From Globodera rostochiensis (Eukaryota > Nematoda > Chromadorea > Rhabditida > Heteroderidae): 64,000 nucleotides of DNA. The position numbers were made by a program, and so were the translations under genes. The stretch spans positions 4,168,745 to 4,232,744 of the forward strand of contig JAEVLN010000003.1 in NCBI GenBank assembly GCA_018350325.1. Reading direction: 5' to 3'. Below the pieces are notes generated by a model. That model was not told the DNA's origin, searched no databases, and was given only the letters and a program-made list of their open reading frames with translations. Positions within the stretch are counted from its first letter, which is position 1, and every line of letters starts with the position of its first letter. Positions 45,150-57,166 of this stretch are shown in pieces.

Positions 45150-45440
45150 TAACAGGTGGTTTGTGTTTAATCAAATTTGCGGGGTCGGGGACGGGGTCGA
45201 GGTGACAACCCTACTTTGAAATAACAAGTGGTTTGGGTTTAATCAAATTTGCGGGGTCGGGGACGGGGTCGAGGTGACAACCCTACTTTGAAATAACAAG
45301 TGGTTTGTGTTTAATCAAATTTGCGGGGTCGGGGACGGGGTCGAGGTGACAACCCTACTTTGAAATAACAAGTGGTTTGTGTTTAATCAAATTTGCGGGG
45401 TCGGGGACGGGGTCGAGGTGACAACCCTACTTTGAAGTAA
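45150..45440. repeat. 72-bp tandem repeat, four units
   Basis: GCGGGGTCGGGGACGGGGTC begins at 45179, 45251, 45323 and 45395, an exact 72-bp period. Partial units continue at 45560-45610. It lies just upstream of the 7TM receptor gene. Confidence 0.95.
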
Positions 45441-45695
45441 CAGGTGGTTTGTATTTAATCAAATTCACTTTGGGTAAGAAAATGGCACTGTCTGGCTCAT
45501 TCATTCATTCGACAAAGAATTAATAGTTTTCAATTTCATTAAAGCTACTAATAAATTACATCTGTTGGTGACTTTGAAGTAACAGGTGGTTTGTGTTTAA
45601 TCAAACTCATAAAATGGGACTGTCATTCACTTCATTCATTCGACAAAGAATTAATAGTTTTTAATTTCATTTTATTTAAACACTAATCAACAACA

Positions 45696-47082
45696 ATGGA
45701 GGCAAATGCAACATTAAACGAGGTGTTTTTTATAATTTAGAGAATTTAATAATTAACTTTATATTTTAAGGTTTATTTGGAATTAATGAAGGCGTGCCCC
45801 TGTTGGACATTGATTAATTTTGCGTTAATTTACACTTTTATAGCAATGTTTGGCATTGTTATGAATTTTTTCGTGGTTTACGTCACTATTCGTACAAAGT
45901 AATGCTTAAAGAATTAGAAAATATCAAAAAATTTAATCAATTATTTAAGACATTTCGACAGTTCAGCTAATAAATTGTTAGCGATCTATTCATCTTTTGA
46001 AATCATCCACCAATTTGGCCATTTTTTATTTGCATTTAATATTTTCTCTGGTAATTATTTAATGCCCTACAAAATGGCCGTTCGAATGCTAATCCCATCA
46101 TATTTTGCGTTTTGTTGTACAACTTATTTGCTGTTTTTTACAAGCATTGATCGACTTATTTATGTGATTTTCCCGTTAAAGTAAGGATCTTTTTAAAACT
46201 ATTTAAATTTGCTTTAATATTCAAACTTTTGATTTTTAATTATTTACAGAAATCATAAAAATGTTTTTATTTACGGCATCACTCTCCCAATCGTTGGAAT
46301 ATGCGGCTCATTCCTTGTTTATATAATAAACACTAAACCCGTTGACGATCTGATAAGCTCTGGTTCAATGATTGATGCTGTATTGGCCCCAGTATAAATT
46401 ATTAATTTTTATTTTAATTATTTCCCAATTATTTTATAATTCTCCTCAACATATTTATTTGGCCATAACTTACGAAGCAACAACAATTCTCTTTTTGTTG
46501 GCAACGGTTTCCATTTATGTGCTTCTTGCAATTTTGCTTCGCTTCCAAACGGGTGCTTTTTCTTTTTAACTTTCATTATTAACTAAAAAATGATTTAATG
46601 GCATGGCCTAAGCATCTTCAAGATGAATTTGGCATTTCGATGAGTGAAGTTTTTACTTTTTTTAAAGCTTCGTCCAACTCCAATTGGCATCAATTCAATA
46701 TTCGCATATTTCGTTCATTGTTCATCATTGTTTCCGTGAATATTGGCGGATATCTGCTGATAGCCCTCACATTAGTCACACGCACAAGTACAAATAATAT
46801 AAATTTTCATGGATTTAAACACTAAAAGAAATAAAAAACAATTTGTTTTTTCAGTATTTGAATTTGATCTGTTGGCCAAATGGAAATTCGCTCATATTAT
46901 TGGCATTCTGTTGAACATCAGCGCAGCATCCAACGCGCCGATTCTTTATTTTAACAGGTGCAAAATAAATCAATTTAAAAAAATTAAATTTTCCTTTTTT
47001 TAGCCAGGAATATCGAAAGGCTTTTGACAAAGAATTGCAAAACATCGCCAAAATATGCAAAAGAAATGCTGTACAACCGTAA
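45696..47082 (+). CDS. 7TM G-protein-coupled receptor, nematode chemoreceptor type
   Basis: Exons 1-4 join exactly: 45696-45722 (MEANATLNE, with a sequon), 45771-45898 (TM1, NFALIYTFIAMFGIVMNFFV), 45950-46180 (TM2-TM3, ending TSIDRLIYVIFPLK) and 46250-46391 (TM4, GITLPIVGICGSFLVYII). Further exons follow at about 46440-46555 (TM5, ILFLLATVSIYVLLAILL), about 46615-46795 (TM6, LFIIVSVNIGGYLLIALTLV), about 46855-46958 (TM7, HIIGILLNISAASNAPILYF) and about 47005-47082 (SQEYRKAFDKELQ..., stop). The IDR triplet after TM3 stands where DRY lies in rhodopsin-type receptors, and NAPILYF then S-x-EYR resembles the TM7 end of nematode Srsx/Srx-like receptors. Exact family uncertain; the exon edges of the last four exons are approximate. 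Confidence 0.82.
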
Positions 47083-49481
47083 TAATGTTTGGGTGATGGG
47101 CAAAACCCTTATGAGATTCTACCAGAATTGGAATCGGCGAGGACAAATTGAAAGGCCGTAGCAAAAGTTAAAATATCATTTTATTTTTTATATCCTAAAG
47201 AACGGGGGATTGGCACTGGTAGACGACGATTGTGGCAAAAGAATGCCTTTACAATCATTTTGCCATTGTTCAAAACTTAGCATTTTTAAATCGATGAGGG
47301 CAATTCTATGGGAAATACGGCAACCGAAGCAGCGGGACAACAACCATTGAACTGGTCAAAATGGCACGATTTCTAGAACCGGAAAGCCTAATTAGTATCA
47401 ATTGAAAAGTCTCATCGGATTGATTTTCATTGTAAAAAAAAGCTAAGCGTTAAGGTTGTTTGAAAAGTTAGAACGAAATAGTTTCGATAAACTCCAAAAC
47501 TTTTTCGAACATGTTCGAATCGCTTAGCTTCCGATTATTGGTGATTAATGCTCGTTAGCCCTTGAGCAATTATGCAATTCTGTTTTATAAAAAATAGTTT
47601 TTAATTAAAAAAATCAATTTTAAACCAAAGATGTTAAAAATAAAACTACAGGAAAAATTTAAAGAAAAAAGTTAATTTAACCTTGTTAAAATGAAAAAAA
47701 TGTAGTCGGATAACGCAATTGTAATCGATAATTACAAATATATTGTGTATTGAATTATGACAGGGCTCGGATTCGTCCTTGGATGCCAAGGACAGTCCTT
47801 GGAAATGGGCCCTCGGTCTTGAAAATTTAAAATGTCCTTATTTCCAAGAATGTCCTTGGAAAATGCGAAAAAATTTCAAAATTCTGCGATTTGCGACTTT
47901 TTCAAAAATGCAAATTTTTTTCGCGAATTCTGTAAAATAAACGATTTACAATTTATTTTAATGTTTTCTATTTTTATTTATTTACAAATTCTATGTGTTT
48001 CCATTTTGCCCATTTTATTGTAACGCTTTTTTGAATGCCAGTTGCATGCGTTTTAAGGATTAATCACTTCTTTTATATTTCCCGTTATGTTTCTGACAAA
48101 TGCTTTTTTAGAACATACAAAAATGACTGATCAGCTCTGATCAGTCATCCATTTTTCATAACGGTGATGCAAAAGCTAAGCTTTAATAAATCAAAAAAAA
48201 CACTGATACTATTTATGAAAATTATAAAAATTTTCAATTTAAATAATAAGATTTTGAATTATACCCATTCGTATTCTTTATTTTAATTTAGCAAAATGTT
48301 TTTTAATATGAATTGATTATTTAATTAGCTAACATGTTCTTTTAATTTAAAATTCATTATTTTTTTTAGTAAAAATGTTTTTTTTTAATTTTAGTATTTT
48401 ACAAATTCTCTTCCTTTTATTTTAATTAAGCAAAAATGTTTAAAAATTTATTATCCTAATTAAGCAAAAAAGTTTTTTTTAATTTAAATTGAATATTATT
48501 TACCGTAATTTATTGTTTAGTGAGGAAAAGTATGGCGCTTTGGGCAAAAATGAAATCATCACTTGCAAATTCTGTCAATTGTTGCAGCCAAAGCGTTTAA
48601 GGTCTAATTAAAGTGCTGAGCGGGACTAAGGCTCCTGAAAAAACCCGGGACAAAGGGAGCAATCAAAATTCAGAGTGGCCAAGTCCTGATTTTTCAGATT
48701 TAAATTCTTACTTATTTTTAGATTTTTGACCAAATTTTTTAACAAAAATGTTTAGATATCCTAGTAATCGGAAAAATCTGAATTTGAGTTTTTAGGCGGG
48801 TTGTCCTGAATTCTGAATAAAAAAAACTTGGTATTTTGCCATATCCTGATTATTTCATATTTTTGCTTAATTATTTATTAATTAAAATTGTTTTCCCATT
48901 TAAGATGTCAGTAGCAATGACGCAGCTTATCCTTTCATTCACAACATTTTGTGACAGAATCGATTGTCCCGACAGAAAGAAAATTGCAAGAACTATGTTT
49001 TAACACCAATCGAACACATTAAAATTTTCCTTTATTTTATTATTAATTTTTATCAAGGAAAAAAACATAATTAAAAATGATTTTTATTGTTTTAAGAAAT
49101 TTAGGGAGTAGGTGCATTTCAGTTTTTGTTGCTTTTTTTATATTTGATTTCGAACCTTCAACAAATTGAATTGGCCATCCCACAACATTTGCTAATGAGG
49201 CTTTTAAGGGTTCTTTTTGATTGAAAGCCCTGCTAAATCGTCTTTGAGATTCTTGAATATTTATTTTTTTGTTTTTCAAAATATTAGAAGCTAAGGCTTA
49301 AAAAAAATTAATAATTCACTCGGAGACAAAAAATAATTACATATATATTTCTGAATACGCTTTTGAGAAAATTATACAAAGTTTATGCTTGACAAATTGT
49401 CCACGGTATCTGTTTAAGCGTGTCCAAAGGGAAATTAGATGAAAAGTGACACATTTGGTTGGCTTCCTTCAATAGTCCTTC
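47083..49481. other. AT-rich intergenic, no gene recognised
   Basis: Mostly low-complexity AT DNA with a repeated AATTAAGCAAAAATGTTT theme (48280-48490). A palindromic pair of GACTGATCAGC type lies at about 48125-48145. A short exon-like stretch at 48520-48605 is discussed among the rejected items. Confidence 0.5.
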
Positions 49482-49600
49482 GCTTACGACCATACCACGT
49501 TGAAAGCACGCCATCCCGTCCGATCTGGCAAGTTAAGCAACGTTGGGCCTCCTTAGTACTTGGAACGGAGACGTCCTGGGAATCGGCGGTGTTGTAATCT
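49482..49600 (+). rRNA. 5S ribosomal RNA
   Basis: 119 nt starting GCTTACGACCATACCACGTT, with the universal GATCTGGCAAGTTAAGCAAC (internal promoter C box region) and ACTTGGAACGGAGACGTCCT, and ending GTTGTAATCT. A T run just downstream could terminate RNA polymerase III. Length and sequence follow the nematode 5S pattern. The 3' end differs from the expected GTTGTAAGCT by a base, giving one mismatch in stem I, and loop-region changes (GGGCCTCCT) suggest either lineage divergence or a variant copy. It stands alone here, with no spliced-leader gene nearby. Confidence 0.95.
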
Positions 49601-50398
49601 TTTTTTTATATTTTAAGTTAAAATGTTAAAAGTAAAAATTACATATTTTTGGAGGTTTATTTTCTTTTTGTTTATTCAAAAATATTAAGAAATAAGGCCT
49701 AAAAATAGTTTTTTGTTTTTCGAAAATATTAGAAAATCGTTAATAATTCAAATCTCAAAATTTATATTCCTGAATAAATATTTTTTTTAAATATTAGAAA
49801 ATCGTTTAATAATTTAATCTCAAAATTTATATTCCTGAATAAATTATAGAAACTCGTTTAATATTTAAAACTCAAATTATATACCTATTTCCTGAATAAA
49901 TATTTTTTGTTTTTTCAAATTATTAGAAATTCAAATCTTGTTCAAATACCCTCATAAAAATTAGTGATTATTATTATTTACATTTTGTTTTGTTATAAAA
50001 TATCCTCGTTGCTTCAACGAAACAAAAACCCATCACGGGCAGACTTTTCTCTCATATCAAAGCTTCGAGAACGAATCCCGAGGCGTAATGTTTTTGGAAT
50101 AAAAGTCCATTCAGTCGAAAACATTTATTTGCATTTATTGAATAATTTATTTTGAATAAATCAACAATTGAAAAAAACATTACTTTATCAGAGAAATGCT
50201 AACAAAATGATTTGTTTTTCTACAAATTCCCAGAACAAATGACGTCACCCAAAATGTAAAATTCGTTTTCAGAGTTTGTATGCGCCGGATTCGCCTGCTG
50301 GACGGGCAATTACACTGTCCGGGTGTGGCACATTTTGGTGCGCATCGCTTCCTTAAAATTCATTTATTTATAATTATATTATTTCCTGTAAAACAATT

Positions 50399-51551
<1,153 letters not shown>

Positions 51552-51849
51552 TCATCACGTGTAATTCAACACGGAAATGTTTTTGACGTTGCGCAGCCAA
51601 TTTCAAAATAAATCCATATTTTGACCTTTTTGGCCAAAAATTTACGCATAAATAAGATTTGGTCCCATATAAATCCGGGCTCTATTAATAAAGTGAACAA
51701 ATACTTTCATCTCAATTAACTTTGAATCATAAAATTTAATATTCAACAACAAACAGTTCCAAAAGTTGTTGAAAAGGTTTTAACTTAATCCTAAACAACT
51801 AACTTTTTTTTATAAATATTAAAAGAAATTTAAAATGTTCTTTTAGCCG

Positions 51850-52791
51850 AAGGGCGGGAAAAAGCTTTTAATCCAGCTGAAAACGTTCAATGAATCAAGT
51901 GAATTAAATGATTCATTCGGATGTGCCATCCCCTGCAGATTGCCTTATGTCGAAATCAAATACAGAAAAGATAAAAGGGCTCAAGGCAATTAATTAATTA
52001 CTTTAATTAATTTACAAAAATAAAAATTCATTTAAGGCGCAAAAATTTGCTGTTCTAGCATAATTGATAAAATTAACACATCTAAAAACTGGATTGAAGC
52101 TGATGAACCCGGCGGGGACATTGTCATTTCCGCTCATTTCAAAACAGCGAATAAAGTCAAATTGTTTGAACTGACTTATGAAACTGGTAGGCGACATTTT
52201 GTATTCTTTTATTTAAGCGTTTTCTTTTGAAATTATTTGCCATTAACCTTTTTTAGACGGAGCCAAACTCGTGCCCTCCAGCGATTGTCCGGATGGCGTC
52301 AATTGGAATGGGCAACGGAATCCGGGACAAATATTAACTTGCGATGGCGGAGGCAGTCCTTGCTGTCCAAAAGGTGATGGGAACAGTCCGTTAAGCCGAG
52401 TTTCGAGTTCTACCTTTAATTGCAATTTTATTGTGGTAAATATTAATTTATATTTTTTCAAATAAAAAGCCTCTCATTTCGCTCACTTTATTTGAAGCTG
52501 AGCGGCCAATACCGAGAAGTGCGCGGGTTAAATGAATCGCATGACTTTTATTTTGAATGTTTTTTAAGAATTAATTGGGAAATTCTTTTTTCCTTAACAA
52601 TTTATTTGTAATTGACAGAAGCGAGAAGGCACTTTTGAGGAGAGTTTTTGGGGTTATTGGAAGGACAAAAACAAAGACCCAATTCGAATTAACGACTTTC
52701 AATGTTTGAGCTATGAACAAGCCGGCATTAAACATCCGCCGAAACAAACATTCGTTGAGACTATCCGCGCAAGTTCAAAAGTGCGGCGGTA
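51850..52791 (+). CDS. probable secreted cysteine-rich protein, 5' end unresolved
   Basis: Four exon-like ORFs in a row: about 51850-51990 (KKLLIQLKTFNESSELNDSF, GCAIPCRLPYVEIKYRK), about 52062-52186 (EADEPGGDIVISAHFKTANK...LFELTYE), 52258-52437 (DGAKLVPSSDCPDGVNWNGQ...CDGGGSPCCPKGD...FNCNFIV) and 52620-52791 (KREGTFEESFWGYWKDKNKD...SKVRR, stop). The junction between exons 2 and 3 is in phase (D codon split). The exon 1 donor would be AAG|GCAATT, a weak GC donor. About seven cysteines point to an extracellular protein. No start or signal peptide could be fixed; a hydrophobic stretch upstream (51485-51570) lacks an ATG. No family recognised. Confidence 0.5.
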
Positions 52792-53477
52792 GACAATCAA
52801 TCGATGAATGCCTTGGAGAAGCAAATATTAGCGCCGTGATTGAAGCGCCTGATATCAATATTTAAAATAATCTCATATTTAAATACCGCATAAAGTTAAT
52901 AAAAATTTAAATTTTGAGCGAAATATCCCATTTTTTAAATTTCCATTTCGGTGGGGGGGGGGGGGATCCGACCGTGCCATTTGTAAACATGTGATTTCTT
53001 ACAAATTTGGCAAACTTTAAAAATATAACTTTTTCGAATTTTCTGATATTTTAATGGTGCGCCAGGATCCAACGCCCCTAAATTATTTTTTTCGGGGTAT
53101 CCTCGGATTTATCTTCTTTTTGATAAATTAAAAAATTTAGCTGAATTTAAATGCAATTATTGTATAAATGCTTATACTAATAAATAATTTGATTTTAATG
53201 TTTACGAAGCCTTCATTTTGAGCCTAAAAGTTTGAGTCAATGGAAAATGCCTTTTTGCTCATAATTTGCTGGATATATGTTGAGCATTGCCGGGGTCGGT
53301 GAAACTGTCGAGTCGGGCTCAGTCGGCGGTGCCGTGAATTTTTGACTCTTTTGTTAAGAGAATTGCAACCAAAATTTTAAAAACACATTAATTTTTCATG
53401 TCTATTACATTTAAATGTATATATTTTTAAGTTTGCTTTTCTCTTTTCTTTATCGGATGAACACGTGGAATTTGATT

Positions 53478-53937
53478 CTAATGCATTTAAATCAAATGTT
53501 TCGGGCAGAAATGGACATTGACCGAGGAAGGTCCCCGTTCAATGGCCCATTCGACGATTCCAACCATTTTGAATGAACAAAATGGGAGAACATCAAAGCA
53601 TTCCGATCACTTTTTTCCAACACAGATCGTTCGCGCAGATATTGGGAAAACTCATCACCAGAAAAAATTCTTATTCCACTAAATCTAACTAACTTTGATC
53701 TCATTAAATGCTTTCTAAATTAAATTAAAAAATGATTAATTGGCAACATTCAAAAGGCGTTCATTATTTTATGTTCCGACAACAAATTTCTTCATCATAT
53801 TTAATTATAATGAACAAAATCGCACAAAATTCCTTTTGAAAGGCCGCGTAAATGTTAGCTTTAATAGGTATGATTCTCGACTGAATCTGCGAAGTTTAAA
53901 AAGGGTTACTTTCAAAATTGACGATTCGACACTCTGA
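53478..53937 (+). pseudogene. possible gene remnant, nematode-specific repeat protein
   Basis: Two ORF pieces in different frames (RSLFSNTDRSRRYWENSSPE..., IPLNLTNFDLIKCFLN, then NYNEQNRTKFLLKGRVNVSF and LRSLKRVTFKIDDSTL) read like one broken protein. No start, no domain I can name and an in-frame stop between them. Treat as tentative. Confidence 0.3.
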
Positions 53938-54162
53938 TCGGAAATCGAAAACGAAGGTATGCAAGAATTCCCTGTTGTTGTTAAAAAAACGAAAACTTTT
54001 TCAATTTCTCCGATTTTAATTGATTTTCCATCAGAGACTGTCCACAAATGATGATTCATTTGCCATGGCTTTGTAAGCAACAGAACATTCCATTCATCAC
54101 ATCGTTTATCCCATCCCATCCAAATCAAACATTCATTCAATCCGAACAAAATTCTATCCAAA

Positions 54163-55898
54163 ATGAATTTTGTACTTTTTTTGCTTGTTTTTTATTGCCT
54201 GAGGGCATGCGGCATTAAAGCAGGGTAATTACCTAATTTATTTAATTAATATAAAGTTTTCCTAAGCGCTTGTCATTTGCAAATTGTTGGCTGCCCAATG
54301 AAAACAAATGCAAATATATTTTCAAAACAATCAATATATTTTTTAATTATTTTTAGCGATGGAAAGAATGACACAAAATTGTTCACCACGAAGGTTCAAA
54401 TGTTTAAAATTAATTCATTAAATAAAAGAATTATTCTTAAACTCAGCAAAATTCGAATTTCTTCTAAAATTCACTTTTGTGAAGGTATTCAAATAATACT
54501 CTCCTCGTAAATACGACGACATTTATATTGATTAACTTAATAAAATATTTTAGCATTTCGAAATTGAATTCAAAAATATTTTCAAAAAATGTTGGATGGA
54601 ATTTGCCAAACCTTGTCCGGATCAGACTGAGTTGATAATGCTAACAATGTCACGAAGGCACGGCTTTGAGAATAGGAAGGGCATTCGGCAAACGTGGATG
54701 AACGACTCGGTGAATTTTGGTGCAATTTTCAGGAAAAACTTTGCATTATTTTAACTTTGTGCAGGTCCCAGGCGAAGTGATTCGTTTTTTGATCGCCGAT
54801 GCCGGGGAAGGAGAAGCGATCGATGTTCAAAAGAAGTTGGAGGAGGAGCAGGCGGAACATGGCGATTTGGTGTTTCTGCATGGCTTCGTCGACATTTATG
54901 CACATATACATTTGAAAGTATCTGCCGACATTGAAAGATTTTTACAAAAAATAATTAAATAAATTTCAGTGGTACGGAGGCTTAAAATGGCAACAATCGT
55001 TTTGTGCCAATGCCAAATGGGTAATGAAAGTGGACGACGACGCGCTGGTGCATTTGCGACGTTTGGCGCATTGGACGGAGAAGAAATTCCGTCCAATTGT
55101 CGCCCAAAATCCGCTCGTATATTTTGGGGAAATTTTCCATTTATCGCGTCCACATCGGAATCCGAAAAGCAAATGGTCATTAATATTAATGATGGATGCC
55201 ATAACCTTTTTAAAAGCAACAATTCCGGTTCAACCAAATTCCGAACTCTAATTAAATCAATTAAATTTTTAATATTTGCTCCTATTTTTGGTGCTTTTCC
55301 GTCTCTTAATCAAACTCTAATTAATCATTCTATTTTTGGCGGCTTTTAGTCTCTTAATGAGTTAATCAATCAATAGGCATGTATACGTTCAGCGATTGAA
55401 AAAACCCTCACAAAAAATGAAAGTTTAAGGCACGCCTCAAAAGAAACGTACCCCAAGGACGTGTACCCCGACTTCATGCAGGGCACCGTTTATTTGACCA
55501 CTCCGGCAACGATTAAAGCCATTTTATTGCATACCCGGCAAATTGATGGATTTTATTTGGACGATGTGGTTTACACCGGAATGCTGGCCGAATTGGCCAA
55601 TGTGACTTTATCGGACCAGGACAAACACTTCATGTGGCGTTTCGATGTACGTAAATAATTTTTATGATTTTAAACATTTAAAAAACAATTTTTACAGTTT
55701 GACGAGAAGAATGGCAAATGTGAAGACGGAGTGCCGACTCCATTTTCGATCTGGGGAGCAGAAAAACTACGCGTTTTTGAGCATCAATACGGCAAAATGA
55801 AGTCGATAGAGTGCAAGAATACGCGGCAATTACCTCCATTTTCACAAAATGCCTTTATTCTGCTGGCGATATTTGTATATTACTGTGTATTTCTTTGA
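54163..55898 (+). CDS. beta-1,3-galactosyltransferase-like protein (GT31), copy A
   Basis: Seven exons join exactly to 343 aa: 54163-54224, 54357-54393, 54554-54709, 54765-54917, 54970-55175, 55430-55646, 55698-55898. N-terminal signal or anchor (MNFVLFLLVFYCLRACG). Then come the GT31 landmarks in order: CW...FENRKGIRQTWMND, RFLIADAG, EEEQAEHGDLVFLHGFVDIY, FCANAKWVMKVDDDALVHL (DDD metal-binding motif), YPKDVYPDFMQGTVYLTTPA and LDDVVYTGML (in place of EDVYVG). It would transfer galactose or a related sugar in the Golgi lumen. The C-terminus ends in a hydrophobic stretch (NAFILLAIFVYYCVFL), which is unusual for a type II Golgi enzyme and could be a second span or a GPI-type signal. Intron 3 is only 55 bp. 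Its inverted paralogue is at 1685-3366. Confidence 0.9.
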
Positions 55899-56248
55899 AT
55901 ATGCCGCCACACAAACCATAAAATTCCCTTTTGACCGTGCCGTGTATAATTTATGTACTTTTTTACCAAAAGCTTTTTAAAATTAATTTTATTAACAACA
56001 TTTAATTACGATTTTATATTTAAATGTTTTGCATTTCTTTTACCATTGCATTAGCTTTAAGGTTATTTTTGTTAACAAAAAGTCCGAACGAACTTCCAGT
56101 TAATTAAAAGTTTAATTGGATATAAAAAGACTTACTTCCATATTAATTACCTAACCCTTTTGGGAATGTCGATTTTTTAATGTTTTTTAATTTTAACATT
56201 TTTTGAAGAGGGGCAAAACGAAGTATACATTCAGAAAAGTGTGATAAA

Positions 56249-56735
56249 TAGGGCTCAACAAAATATGCACATAAAATCTTGAAATATGCGCATAAAATAT
56301 GCACCAAAAATTGCAAAATATGCACATAAAATCAAATAATATGCACATAAATTTTTCCAAATTTAATATAAATTCCTCAAATCACGAAAAAGTCAATTTT
56401 TAGGGGTGCATTTTTGAAAATTTTTAAAAAATCATTTTTTGGGGTCATTTTTTGAAAAAGTCAATTTTTAAGGGTGTATTTTTCGTTTTTATTGCATTTT
56501 TGTTAAGGAATTTTTGAAAAATGGCGAAAATGCCAAAATATGCACATAAATAGCGAAATATGCACAAATATGCAAATATGCACATAAATCGCGAAATATG
56601 CAAAAATATGAAAAATATGCACATGAAAATGAGTTCTAGAAGCTTCAAACCAAGCTGAAAACACGTTTTTCGTGCGTTTCAGACCGTTCCCAGTTCAGGA
56701 AAAAAATATGCATGTGCATATTTTGTTGAGCCCTA
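56249..56735. mobile_element. hAT-like MITE with 8-bp TSD
   Basis: Begins TAGGGCTCAACAAAATATGC and ends GCATATTTTGTTGAGCCCTA, perfect inverted ends. The flanks are the 8-bp duplication GTGATAAA (56241-56248 and 56736-56743). The interior repeats AATATGCACATAAA many times and includes a piece of the 16385 repeat family. It lies between the galactosyltransferase and carrier genes. Confidence 0.93.
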
Positions 56736-57166
56736 GTGATAAATTGCAATTGAAATATGTAGTGATCATCAAATTTTAAAGATTGACTTCTACAAAAAAA
56801 TGTTTAACCTTTTTTTAAAGGCATGGTATGAACACTTTTCCCATTTGGCATTTTCTCCTTTTTGGCATTGGCATTTATCCCATTTGGCTTTTTTTTTTTG
56901 GCATTTTCCTTTTTGGAATTTCTCCCATTTGGCATTTTCTCCAATTTGACATTTTCTCCCAATTGTTTTTTTTCCTTTAGTGTTTTCTCCTTTTTGGCCT
57001 TTATAATTAAAAAATTCGCTATTTTCTCATTTTGAACAAAATAAGACGGAGGCCTCAAATAAGGACAAAATATTACAAAATAAGGCATTTTTAATTTATA
57101 AAATTAGGACCCTGCAAATAAGGACGGTTGGCACCCGATCACAATTTTCCATTCATTTTAAAGGAA

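Noticed and set aside
45179..45420. G-quadruplex telomere-like repeat
   Set aside because: The 72-bp unit is G-rich, but it does not contain the nematode telomere hexamer TTAGGC in tandem.
48520..48605. Exon-like ORF with ITCKFCQLLQPKR, resembling a zinc-binding C-x-x-C segment
   Set aside because: A single short ORF without neighbouring exons or start; too little to call.
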